Assembly (NCBI RefSeq): GCF_030848805.1
Contig: NC_092369.1
Location: 12,127,199-12,191,198 of the forward strand
Length of the DNA: 64,000 nt
From: Temnothorax longispinosus
Lineage: Eukaryota; Arthropoda; Insecta; Hymenoptera; Formicidae
Direction: 5' to 3'
Below, one piece after another: positions 25,342 to 37,644 of the stretch. The position numbers and the translations under genes are program-made. Numbering within the stretch: position 1 is the stretch's first letter; each line of letters starts with the position of its first letter. The notes under the pieces are model-generated. The model was given only the letters and a program-made list of their open reading frames with translations. It was not told where the DNA came from and made no database searches.

Positions 25342-28300
25342 ATGCGGCGTACGCGCCACGTAGTGCTACCCGTGCGATCCTGGCAGTACATCGGACTTCT
25401 GATAGTATCGCTGGCATGTCTGACGCTAGGATTGGTATCCAGGGATAGAGAGGGACACTCCGGTAGTCTCGCAGGACCTGAGCTCACGCATCAAGCACCC
25501 CACGAGTATGAAATTATTCTTCCGGCTTAAAGTCGTAAATGTGTGCTTCCTAAATTGTACATGTTACGTCGATCTTTCTAAACTTTAAATATTATTTTTA
25601 TTCTATCTCTTCTTAAATCTTCTAAGCACTTTATACCAATTATCTATATCTTTCATTTGTCACTTTCTTCTTATTCCTCTCTCTTATATGCATTTAAATG
25701 TCACTAATCTGTCACAAAGATGCTTTGCAATATCAAATTATGTCGGAAACATAAACGCCTTTAATTGTGCTCTTTATTAAAAATAAAAAAATTCTTTTTG
25801 TTTTTATAAATCTTTTTTATGTAAAATTGCTTGTTGCAAGAATTACAGAAGATCATTTTTTCTAGGGTGGACGCCTGTCCGAACTTGATTCCCTTTGTCA
25901 AAAACTCGATTGCCGAACCGGAAGAAGCTACGAAACCGCATAACGAACATAAAATAAAACTATCTGAATCAAGAGCATCACCTATATCTCGAAAATCAGT
26001 ACTCTCTCGATCGCTGAGTTTCGATCGCTTGTCCAGGAGCGGTTCGCAGGAGATCAGAGAGCGATTGTCCGGAAACCGAGATCTAAGGGCAGTCGAAAGG
26101 CTGTCAAGATCGAGGACTCGCGTATCCGACGACAGATCCATCAACCGTTTTCGAGAATCCCGCTTTAGAACGAGCGCGCAGTCCCGCGACATCAGGAAAT
26201 CCTTCAATCCCGCCACTCGATTCTCTCGATCGCGAGATCTGTTTAACGGAGCAACCGATCGCCGTTCTGCGAGTCGTTCCAAGCCAAATTTTGAGCGTCG
26301 TCTGGCCGATCCTCTAAACTCCCGGCTCGAAGATCGCCGATCTACGGAACGGCGCGAGCTCAACGAAATCGCGCAACGGCAAAATCGCGTCGATCGATCG
26401 GCGGACCGGCGAGATTCTCTGAATCTTCAGCGTCGTACGAGCGATCATCGCGGTCGTAAATCCCTCCCGACGGAGCGACAAGTCAATCGACAAGAATCGC
26501 GCGAAGTCCTAGCAGGTCGTCGCGAACACCGAGATCTGTCGCGAAATCGTGTCCCGAATGACCGATCCGAGATACGCGAACGTAGATCTCTATCTGTCGA
26601 GCGACGTATGTCAATCGAACATCGGGACGCGGTACGATCAGATCGTCGCGAGGATCGCAGGGATCTCTTAAATCGTTCGGCAAAATTCACTCGAAAGGAT
26701 ATCGATCGCAACGATAATCTGGATCGCCGAAACCGGGAACGGTCTCTGGAAAATCGTCGCGCTCTTCACGATCGCGTCGCTAATCAAGAACGTAGATCAC
26801 GATTTTCGGTCGCTAGAAATTCTCGTGGAGATCTTATTAGGTCCGACGATCGTCAAACGCTGTCTCGCTCGATGGAACGTTCAGGATTCGACGATCTCAA
26901 TCGCAATCGCCTTAGCAGACGATCAATCAAATCGGTTGAATTCAATACCGCGAGATCCGAGGAGCGCAGATTATCGGTCCGATCTATGGAACGTCGCGAG
27001 AATCGTATTGCTGATCGAAAATCCTTCAACAGGGCGATGCCACGACTCTCATCCGAGGACGTGCGTCGAGAAGGGATTAATCGCTCGCAAAGGACCGCAA
27101 GCCGACGTGATTCGCGTGAAAACGCGGCAGTCAGGGAGAATCATAGAATGACACGATCGCGTTACGATGTCGAAGAAATCACGAGTCGGGAACGAAAAGA
27201 AAGATTCGCACGATCCTCCCGTTTGGTCGAGCGTAATTCGGTGGATCATCGGGAAATCGCGAGAATCAGAGATTCCAGAGACTACGATCGCCGATCGCGC
27301 GAGGAACGAAGGATCGCGTTGCAGAGACCACGCGAAGCTGAACGACGAACGTCCGAACAAAGAATTCCGGAAAGACGAGTTTTAGAGCGACAAGTCGCTC
27401 TGGATTCGGTACGTCTCGATTCGCGAAAATTGTCGGAACGAAGGATCGACGGCAGTCCGAAATCACGTGAAGGATCCAGACTGACAGATCAACGTTTGGA
27501 AAGAAATCCGGAATCTCGAATTTCTCGCGGAAGACTCCTGGAAAAGCGATCTGCCCTCGATTCGCGAAAATTGGAACGAAGGATCGACGATAGCTCGAAA
27601 TCCCGCGAAGGATTCAAGCTAGCAGATCGACGTTTGGAACGAAACTTTGAATCGCGAGTTTCTCGCGGAAGAATCCTGGAAAAGCGATCTGCCCTCGATT
27701 CGCGAAGATTGTCGGATCAAAGGATCGACGACAGTCCGAAATCACGCGAAGGATCCAGGCTGACAGATCGACGTTTGGAAAGAAATCCGGAATCTCGAGT
27801 TTCTCGCGGAAACATCCTGGAAAGGCGATCTACCCACGATTCACGAAGATCATCGGAACGAAGGATCCATGACGGTTCGCGGTCGCGTGAAAAATCCAGG
27901 ATGCAGGATCGACGCGTGGAACGGAACTCCGAATTACGAAATTCGATCTCAATGCTCCCGATGGAGCGCAGAACGAATTCTATAACAGCATCTCTCGAGA
28001 ACCAAGTTCTACGTTCATCAGAAACGCAACGCGAGGTCAGGCGTCTCAAGGAGCGCCAAGTGGCTCGATCAGTTGAGAATCGACCCACCGAGTTTCGTGA
28101 AAGAGAATCCATCAGACACTTGCGTCAAAGATCGGCGAGGAACATCGAGGACTCATCGAGACTCTCTTCTCTTCGCCGAGTCCACGTACCTGAACAAAAT
28201 CGCAAACAACGAAGGCTGTCTACTGAGAGGACGCTCGCTAGAACCGTAGACAATGAACGATTATCCGCAAAATGGGAACGAATTTTGCAAAACGCACGCG

Positions 28301-28695
28301 TTGAAAGGAATGTAGAAACTAGAGCAAAAATCGTTCCTAATTCAATGAAGGACTTCGAATTTTTCAAGTATTCTATGGCCTACGATATTATGAAACAAGC
28401 TTTCGTCGTGGCATTATGTACCGTTTATGGGCTTTCTCTTTATAATGGAAAAAAATCCTCCATCGGGTAAGCCATTAAAATTACTGGAATTTCTTAGAAC
28501 GCACACTATAAATAATAAAATAGTTATGATTCAGGCTATAAAAAACTTTGATCTTCAAAATAGATTGTCAATACTAATAAAATAAATTGTAACACTGTCT
28601 TGATGTCATGAATAAATTAGAATTCTTAACATATGTTATAATATTCTTGCAGCAACAACATAATGCAGCATGCGCAGCGCTTCGTATTTTGGTAA
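25342..28695 (+). CDS. Arg/Ser/Asp/Glu-rich repetitive protein with signal peptide, family unknown
   Basis: Three coding exons, 25342..25505, 25866..28466 and 28653..28695, join in phase 2 each time and give 935 residues. A 5' non-coding exon (about 24930-25048) splices to the AG at 25340. The N-terminus has a hydrophobic stretch (YIGLLIVSLACLTLGLV, about residues 16-32) that reads as a signal peptide or anchor. From about residue 80 to 870 the chain is low-complexity and charged, built from motifs such as SRSLSFDRLSRSGS, SVERR and ERRSTERREL. Four units of 46-47 residues repeat in tandem near residues 580-750. The C-terminus has a second hydrophobic segment (AFVVALCTVYGLSLY). I recognise no domain. 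It resembles neither classical RS splicing factors (no RRM, and a signal peptide) nor any named secreted family. It is tail-to-tail with the CEP162 gene. Function unknown. Confidence 0.85.
27403..27945 (+). repeat. Coding tandem repeat, 138-141 bp period
   Basis: Units aligned on CGTTTGGA or CGCGTGGA start at 27493, 27631, 27772 and 27913, spaced 138, 141 and 141 bases. Each encodes a 46-47 residue block containing LERNPESR, SRG, LEKRSALDSR and KSREG. The period is a multiple of three throughout, so the frame is kept. Units 1-3 are most alike; the last is more diverged. Confidence 0.85.
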
Positions 28696-30347
28696 AATGG
28701 AAAAATAAATCCGGCTATCAAAAAACGGCACTGAAAATTACTTCTCTCTGGACCTATGCTTCTGTCGATCTTATTATTTTATGAATCAAGATATTATGTT
28801 GCAATATGTGTACTGTTTCCGAGAATACTCAGAATGTAGATTAATGTACAGCTCGATCCGTAGTAATGCGTAATATCTAAAAATATATGCTTCGTAGAAA
28901 TGTGTATATCTAAGAAGATATATTTTGTGCGAAAATAAATAGTTGCAGTCGTAGTTAAATTCGTTGAAATAATTTTTCGAAACCTTTCGTCGCTATCTTT
29001 TTTTTTTACTATTTATAAAGTAAACGATTTATATATATATTCTTCTCAGATTTTATTTTACTCGACAAGTGTCTGGTAAATATCGATTGACACGATTTCT
29101 TAACCTGCGCTATATTGCCGTCGGATAAAATATCGATCCTTTAGCGCGAGAAGATTAAATTTATTAAAGTTATAATTTTGGATTTTGTACATTGCAAGTG
29201 ACAAGCTTAAATCTATTTAGAAAAAGAATGTGATTGTGTGTACTTCAACGTAACCGAGTCTCAGGAAGATAATTGTCTCAAAGAGTCTGCAGATTTTGCG
29301 AAGAAAATACGAAAGATAGGCATTCTGATTGTTCGTCCTCAAGTCTCGGCTACATCGATTTGTGCGGTGTGCTTGCGTTTATTACGACGCATACAGAGAA
29401 GGCTACATTTGACGAGATCACCAACTAGGCTTGGCAACAATAGTAATAAACTAGAATACTTACGATACGATATACATGATATAGTCAACTTCGTTGATCG
29501 CGAATAAACCGACGTAGAGTATTATCCGAAATAAATATAGCGGTTTATCTCTTATAACGCTTATATATGTACAGCAAAGTTTCCAAAAAAATTATCCGTA
29601 AAAAACTAGATATCATTTAACTTTGGACGAAACCCTTACGAAGATATTTTTACATATCTATTTTCTTTTTCCTCCGTCCAATTGTCATGCTATACAATTA
29701 TAAGAAGAAAACAAGCTGCAGCAACATCGATTTGGAGAAACGTTGCAAGCAGCCGTGCCATTTTATTCAGAGTCAATAAATAAATAAATAAATAAATAAA
29801 AAATATCTAATCCTAAAAGTACGACTTATTCTAAAAATTAATTTTTGATTCAATAAAATAGATTATGCTAATAGCGGGCAGTGTTCACAGACATTGCACG
29901 CGCGTGGCAAGAAAATTGGCGACGGAGAGAGATTGAAAAAGGTAATTCAATCGTACGTTCGTTCGTTCGTTATTATGTACGCTACTGTTAGTTACGCAGT
30001 AAGCGTTTCTCTCTTTGGCAGTGATCCGAGCCTACCGAGTCATTTGCGAGCTCTGTACGGATGGATGACCTCGCAGAACAAACGTTGTCACGGACGCAAG
30101 AAATAGTTCTCATCAATTCTGGAAGAGTTGATGGAAGTATGGACTAAACATTTGGCTCAGGGTCGCGAACGAACGCGTTTACGCACCTATACTTTGACAC
30201 TTAAAATACCTAATGCCTCTCTCGAATTATTTAAGCTACATCGCAAATACTTAGTCTTGTAAAAATTATCACAATATTCGATGACGAACCGAGAACCATA
30301 CAAATGCGCTGTGACTATTTAGGGACAATCTCTCGATTCAGCGATAA
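28696..30347. other. Intergenic region between two converging genes
   Basis: Contains 3' UTR sequence of the Arg-rich gene (AATAAA-type signals at about 28704 and 28936), a (TAAA)n microsatellite at 29775-29800 and AT-rich DNA. Frames at 29238-29507 and 29894-30106 lack an ATG at their nominal start and resemble no family. I support no gene here. Confidence 0.55.
29775..29800 (+). repeat. (AATA)n microsatellite
   Basis: Six to seven four-base units in AT-rich intergenic DNA. Confidence 0.85.
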
Positions 30348-33300
30348 TCAATGGACGTTAGCGATCTCCTGTAGCATTCCTAAGATATGATCGAGTTCTT
30401 GTCGGAAGTAGCAAAGCTGCCGATTCTTGCCCTTTTCGTTCTTACTACAGTCTCTACACTGCGTTCGATTCCTCAGTAAATCACGAATTAACGTCTGCAA
30501 GGTCATCTCCCTACTCTCGTGCCGTTGCTGAAGAATTGTGATCTTGTCCTGCAGCAATTGCAATTGTTCCGTTCCCTGAAACGGAAATACCATGTCAAGG
30601 ACCGCTTTAAAAAATGGACTATTTTTTACGTACCGGCGTTGATAAGTACTTGACTTTCTCGGTCAGCGTTTTCACTTTATTCTCTAAGTGCTCTCTTTCG
30701 GCCTTCAACATGATCACCTGCTCCTTATAATCTCTGAACTTCTCGACCTGTTCTTTCAAGTGCGATATGATTGCTCCCTGAGTATTAATCTGACCCTATT
30801 AAAAATAAAAATTATGAAATAATAAAAATTCCTAGCCATAACAGATAAATATATTGAGATATAAGCGAAGCAGAGGTTTGTACTACTCAAAAGTTGCTAC
30901 TAGTTTTTTCTTGTATGATTTGAAAAAATAAGGGATATGTCAGGTGTTTGCTAAGCGTTACAAACCTGTAACTTTACCACTTTAGAATCTCCGATCTTGA
31001 CGCTATATTCTTTCACAAGAGTGGCCATCTCTCGCTCGTGTTCCTCCTGCAAGAGATTCAAATCGTGCAGTCTCTTACTCTTCAGCGCCATGAAGTCCTT
31101 GTTCATTTTGTTTAGCTCTTCCTTCAGGATGTCGTTTTCGTTGGTCAACTTCTTGATAACCCCATTCTTGCCGTTCTCCGTGTACTGCATCGGATCGTAC
31201 AACTTTGGCGTCGACGACGACAGTCTCTGCGAGTCGGAAACATGTCCGTTCTGGTAGACATTCGAATTCTGATCATTTCCTTCGCCGTTCTTCAGTCCTC
31301 GGAACGCCTTATCGAAATCCATGCTTCTGAAGCTCCTACGATCATTCAGCAATTTCTCCCGCTCCTTCTGCAGTCGCCGGTTTGTCTTTTGAAGCTCCTG
31401 ATACTCCTTGGTTATTTTTGAGACCGCTTTATCCTTGTTCGCGATCTCCAGCTTCAAGCCTCTTATAGTGGCGATGAGATGCGCGTCTTCCTTCGGATTT
31501 TGAGACTTCGGCCCAACCTTCATCTTTTCCTTCTTATCTTCCACGGCTGAAGCTCTGTCATCTTTCTTGTTATTCTCCACACTCTTGCTCTCGACATATC
31601 TCATCGTTTGCGTGAACATGTCATTGTACAACTTGTGTTCCTTCGTAGTTGCCTCCAACAGTTTCGCCTCCAGCTCCATCACCTGCGTCGTGTACTTCTC
31701 CTTCATGTCAGAGAATTTCTTCTGCAGGTCAACCAGATTCTGCTGCGCGATATCCTCCTTGGCCTTGATCTCGTTTTCGAGACTCGCTATTCTCTCCTCC
31801 AGAAGCTTTACCTTCTCGGAACCAATCTTGTCTTGTTCCGAGTTGGCGGTCAGTATGAGTGCCGACACTGAGTCGGGGTTCTTCCTCTTGAGTATACGCT
31901 CCAATTCGCGCACTTGTCTGTTCAGGTCTGTGACCTTCTTGTTGTCCAGAATCACCTGATCCTTGAGTCTCTGGGTCAACTGCTTTTCGCGCTCGACGTG
32001 GCTCTTGCTTATCTGCAATTTCTCCTGGAGATTCCCCTCCCTAGCTCTGAGCTCCAGCAGTTCCTTCTCCAAGGGCAGGACGTTCTGCTGAAACTTGTCC
32101 AAATCCTGTTTAGTCATTCGCAATTGCTCCGATTTGGAGCTCAATTTGATACTCAAATCTTCTATCTGTTTCTTAAGTTCTAACTCCGTGGTGGTCATCA
32201 CTTGCAGCCGATCCGTGATAAAGTTATTCTTCGCTCTCAACTGCTCCTTGAACATATCCAATTCGTCCGCGAGCAAACTGTTCTGTTGCATTAGATCGTC
32301 GTTCTTCAACAAGTAATCGGCATTCTTCTCCTTCAGCTCGGACACCTCGAGGTTCAACTTCAACGTCTCCTCCTGAAGATCCTTCACCCGATCGGCGAGC
32401 TGTTGTGTATCGTTCGCTTCTGATATCGTGCTCTTCTGCTTAGACTGTAAATTCTTCAATTCCTCTTGCATACGTTTCGTATCTTGCATTAGCTTCTTGT
32501 TCTCGGTCTCATAAGCACGGATCAGGCTTTCCTGCTTCTCCAGTTCTTGTTCTAAAAGAGCGATTTTCGTATCGTTTTTGGGAGGAATCTCTACGCGCCG
32601 TTCGTTCAGAGAGACCTCATCGATTCTCGCCTTCAAGATTATATTTTGTTTCTTCAAGGCAAACAGCTCTCCCTCGAAGGACGTACGCATGTCCTCGATT
32701 TGACTCTTGTACAGCTTTGCCTCGGCCTCCAACTGTTGCTTCAGCAGCATGTTCTTGTGTCTCTCCTCGCGACATAACATCTCCCAATCGAGTTTTATTG
32801 GGATCTGCTTCGAATCTCCGGCGGCCATGAAATTTTTCTTGTAAGCGTCGGGCGATTTCATCTGGGACGCAGCTGGTAAGCTGGATGTGGAGCCAATTTT
32901 AATTCCAGACTCCAGTTTTGATCTTAAGGACGAGTTAGGTTTCGGCGCGGTTTTGGAAATCGGTCGGGATTGTACTTTCGGCTTTACCATCGATGATTTT
33001 CTGGGAACCGGATTTACAGGTTTTTTAGATACATCTAAAGCTTTATTAATTCTGATATTTTCGAGGGAGGTTCTCAAGGGAGGCTGGCATATCTGATCGT
33101 AGCTCTTGGACTTGCAGAATCTTATCTCTTTCTTCGATTGGTTATTACTCGGTGCACTAACAATACGGTCGATTTTAGATACATCTATTGCTTTACCCGA
33201 AACGCCAGGTGCTTCTTGATGATGCATCTTTGAGATCTTTGGTACTTTAGCGGCATATAAATCTTCCACTTTTGCGTCTACATTTGTTTCCGAACAAGCA

Positions 33301-35338
33301 GATTCCTTGAGCGCGGAATCTGCTTTTTCCGTTTTCTCCGCGTTCTCTTTCGCAACATTTTCATTTAACTTTTCAGCCATAAGTTTGGGTATCGCATCTG
33401 CGAATAATTCTAATCTCGGCGTCAATCCTACCGTATACAATTCACTTTCAGGATTAACTGCCTTTTTATTAGCTTCTGTCACATTTTTATTGCTTTCTTT
33501 CTCTGTAACTTTCGATATAGTCTTCTTAGATTCATTACTAGAATGTTTTAAGAATGTTGTCCCGCCTGACAGAGAATTCAGTGCCCCTTTATGTCGTCCT
33601 TCGCTCATGCTGAAATCGCTGTCATTAATTTCATGATCTTTGTGTGCACCGTTAATGGCCGGTAATTCCTTTCCTAATATCTCGGAAAATTCTTTTTCTG
33701 GGAATTCTGGGGTTTTGCCACTAGCTAATTGACTCTCCTTGGTCGATAATACCTCGCCATTAGTAGATTTCAAAAACAGATCATACATCGCGTTAGACTC
33801 TTTTGATTCCAGCTCTGTTTTGTCTGTATTCTGCCCTTGAAGCAACTTCAAGAAATGCGAAAAATCTTCCTGCCCGAAACTGGAACTACCAGACATCCCG
33901 CCCTCCGCTTTCTCCTTAGATCTTCTCAACAAATCTTCGAAAAAGTCCTTATCCACGTCCGTGATCTCCTTCTGCAGATTCTCTTTATCCATTTCAATTT
34001 TCTTCGTGCTCTTCAGTTCCTCGGACTTGGAATGCCTCTCAATCGGGTCGTCCAAATCGGAACTGCTCGATATTTCGACTTTCTGTTCCTCGAACTTTCT
34101 TCTTTGAAATTCCAGCGTTTTCGGTGGTCTCAAACTACTGAGATTTTCATAAACGATTTCAAATCCTGGACTATTCTCCCGTCTCCTCTCGTTCTTCGGA
34201 CTCCTCTTTATCTTTTCTGTTTCTTTATGCACTTCTTCCTCTATTAATTGAAAAATGTCAGCTTCCAGTTGCCTTACTCTGTTCAGGCTTTCGTCTTGAT
34301 TCTCTGGCACTAGAGTATCAGATTTCGATATACTTTTCGATAGGGTGTTACAATTTTCCCTGACTAACTTCTCAGCCTCTTCTAATAATTCTTCCACAGA
34401 CTTCTCTTCTTCGATGGGATTCTTACTGGAGCCACCAGATTTTGTACGTTCAGGACACGAATTAGGGCTTAATGCCCCAGCGATTTTGCTCATTTCCTCC
34501 AGCATACTGCCGATATCCTCGTCAGTGGCATCTACACGAGACATAAGCGAATTAATCGAGCGCAAACATCAATTTGGAAAACTCCGGCTTTACGCGCTAC
34601 GTGAAAACTTACTTTCAAAGTCTGACGGATATTTATCAAAAGCCGCAGATGCGAGTATGTCGCATAACGTGTCATCCTTGTCTTTCGCTTCTCCTTCGCT
34701 TTTGGATACTGCCTAAAAGTCATTCAAAGCAACATGTCAAAAACGGTAGGCAATAAAAGCAATTAAGAATATTATTCTTCTTAACGAGGGAAATGTTTCA
34801 TCGCTTGTTTCAGTCAATCACCTTGCACATCCTCTCTTTCTCGAGGAAGTCTTTCATAGAAGAGCTGACATCCGGTGAAGGAGTAGGAGACTGCTTGGTC
34901 TTCGCATCCGCGCTCTTGGCACTCAGGACACCCAGACGTGTTTCAGGCCTCTTCAACCACCACTTATCCGGCGCATCTTTCCTGTCGGCCGATAACTGTT
35001 CGGCTTTCTTGGTAGCTTTAGGTTTCTCTTTAATTCGCACCGAGTTCTCCCCGACGCTTAGACTTATGGAGGATCCCAAGGTATCATCCTCCGTGGAGAT
35101 TAACTAAAAGAAACATATTCAAAACGCGTGAAACTTCTCATTTGTTCTATTTAGCAAAAAGAGGAATAATCAGAATTTCTAAAGTTAAACGTTTGAAAAT
35201 CTCATAGAACGATCGAACGAGGATTCGACAAGGAGTTTAGGTTTAGGTTTAGGTTAAGCGCGCGCGGTCCGCGAGCAAATAACAACCTGTGAAACTCACA
35301 TCTTCGATCCGCGGCGATTTCCTGGCGCCCGAAGACAT
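30348..35338 (-). CDS. Cep162: CEP162-like centriole/cilium coiled-coil protein
   Basis: Six exons from the right: 35300..35338, 34822..35103, 34613..34712, 30966..34531, 30634..30795, 30348..30575. Phases agree and give 1458 residues, close to human CEP162 (about 1400). The first half is a charged, low-complexity region with NLRP-free Ser/Lys/Glu stretches; roughly residues 750 to the end are almost unbroken heptad coiled coil. The C-terminal block (KLQ, GQINTQGAIISHLKEQVEKF, then LCYFRQELDHILGMLQEI) matches the way the vertebrate family ends, where a similar FRTELDSILDVL motif occurs. CEP162 binds microtubules at the distal end of centrioles and helps build the transition zone of cilia, so in an insect it should act in sensory neurons and sperm. 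The identification rests on the C-terminal motif and length, and is from memory. Confidence 0.85.
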
Positions 35339-37644
35339 CTCGCCCTTCCTCGGCCGTAATTAAATCAAGTCAGACCACCGTGTACAACCGGTCATTCCTC
35401 ACGAACCGCTTGACACCTGCCATACTTTTTGTTTGTTTGTTACCTGTAATTCGTTCGGTTGCCACAACGCTGCGATCGCGACGGCAAAACACAATTCCCG
35501 GTGTCGGGTGTGTACGAAGTGCGCACGCGCCGGTATGTAGTATGTATATGTATGTATATACATACTTGGCGCGAGACACTACCGTGTACCGTGCGTACCG
35601 TGTCTCTTGACTTAGCTTTATATGCGATCAAAGATCCATATACGAAGCTTATGAAAACAAAGCTTCTTCTATGAGGAAGCAAATGAGTTAATGTTCTAGA
35701 TTTATTTTAATACAGGACCAATTATTATCGAAAAAAACATTAAAATTAAAGTTTCAGGCTTTCGGCCTGTTTAATATACTTAAAAAAATTCATATTTTAC
35801 ACGAAAATATTTCTCCAGCGTATAAATTATAAAGTAGTATTTAAATGCAGATTGCACGATAAAATCTCTTCCTTAAAACATTAGTCGCAATATCGTTAAC
35901 AAAACGTAATTAGAAAATTAGAAATTAGCTTTTCGAAACGTTTTATTGCTATTCGACTTGCCGTGTCTTCATAACAGTGTCATTTAACATTATATATTAC
36001 ATGTAGTTTTTAAGAAGACAAGAGAAAAACGATGGGATCAGGACGGTGATTTTATAATAATTGCAATTGCATAATTTACACGTATATATAATTATATATA
36101 ACATTTATTAATCAGTTAAATGATATGAGAGATATATCTACCGCATAACAGTAACTATTTCTTTATTTGTGTATCGACAGACAGATAATTCAGAGAAACG
36201 CTTTGCAACAATTAAGGAATTGTACAAACTTATATGCAGTTTATTGATGTAATTTATCGAAATAATCGCCGAATGAATGAAAGATTTAACGACATAATGT
36301 GATATTATTCAATTTAATTTTCAACAACGTTAAAAAAATAGAGTGTAATTAGTCACTACTTAACAAATATTTCACTGCGTGTGTCCAATGTCGATTAATG
36401 CAAGTCTGAATTAATATATTAAACAGCCACAAAGTAACTGTGTCTTTAAATCTTTTTTACGCAGAGTATGTAATTCTTTCGAATGAGGAACAATCGTCAA
36501 ACTATGGAGATCATCGATATTAATATATAAAAAACCTGCGATGTACCAGTAGAAAGATCAATTTTCAATTGTTACATCCGTTGACTTACATAATTTGGAG
36601 TTCTCCAAAAAATCGGGTATCGTCGTTATTTTCATACACATATCACATGTTTTCATCGAAAATATCGACATATAATATATATATTTATATATTTTGTTTC
36701 TCATAAAATATACCTCTATCTCTATATCTTAATTATTTCTCAATCTTTGAAGGCGACTTGTGAATTTCTACATAAAATCTTAAGCGTATGTTGCAACAGT
36801 TGTCACAGTTCAACGTATTTAAGTCAGCAAACAAGATCTAAGTATGCACATGGATATGTATTACATTATAATACATATTATGTATAATATATATATATTA
36901 TAATATTATACATATATGATAAGTGAAACTATATTGCATATATAGTTTCATATATATAAAATATATATACAAATATTGTTATTAATATATATATATATAT
37001 ACTATATATAATAAGTAAATATTATATATATTTATATAATATATATCCATATATATCGCTTATTGAATATAAATCATATAGTATAGATAGTAACAGATAA
37101 TATTAAATCTAAATAAAGTACATTATGTACATAAAGAATTTGCTATTAAACCTGCTATTAAATGAGAAATAGCAGCTATTTCTCATTTACCCTTACACTT
37201 GATAATCTTAATAAAATGATCTATTTGGATTTCATCAAGAAAATTGATTCCAAAAAGAAAGAAAAAGGCATATATAATCAGCTAATGTAAAATGTCGGAA
37301 AAAAAATAAGTATAAGAATTTGGTCAAATTTTTAGGGACAGGCACATTTTATATGAACTATCATCTTGTTATCCTTATAAGATGTTTAAACTTAAACAAA
37401 AGCACTTTTCATTTTATGAGCAAGAAAAAAATATTCAAAAGAAAAAATCAGACGTAAATTGAAAGATCTATAATGTACATTGTCATACAATCACAAAGAT
37501 TTCTTAATCCTTTATACATCTTTCATACTTCGTCAGAAGTGTCCTAATGTCATTCTCCGAACGACAACAGAGATATCTAGAAGACATTTTAATTTTTCGA
37601 ACGATCTTCAGACAGTTCGTGGACTTGGTGTCTCTTGGGAAAGA
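35339..37644. other. AT-rich intergenic region
   Basis: Directly 5' of the CEP162 start are about 300 bases of mixed composition that probably hold its promoter and leader. Beyond 35690 the DNA is strongly AT-rich, with TA-repeat blocks at 36860-37080, a short palindrome at 36925-36949 and a near-perfect palindrome at 37159-37189. Frames near 35370-35682 overlap on both strands with no family signal. No gene is supported. Confidence 0.6.
37159..37189. repeat. 31-base palindrome
   Basis: TAAATGAGAAATAGC and its exact reverse complement GCTATTTCTCATTTA are separated by a single A. It lies about 480 bases past the ZAD gene stop, which reads toward it, so it could form a hairpin in a long 3' UTR or act as a symmetrical binding site. 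Confidence 0.8.

Noticed and set aside
25761..26363. 200-codon antisense frame in the Arg-rich exon
   Set aside because: It comes from the TCG/CGA codon symmetry and shows only low-complexity Arg/Ser sequence with no start context or splice partner.
25831..28470. Arg-rich gene as an SR splicing factor
   Set aside because: No RNA-recognition motif is present and the spliced N-terminus is a signal peptide or anchor.
29238..29507. 89-codon plus frame after the Arg-rich gene
   Set aside because: It begins at GTG, not ATG, lies in probable 3' sequence and matches nothing I know.
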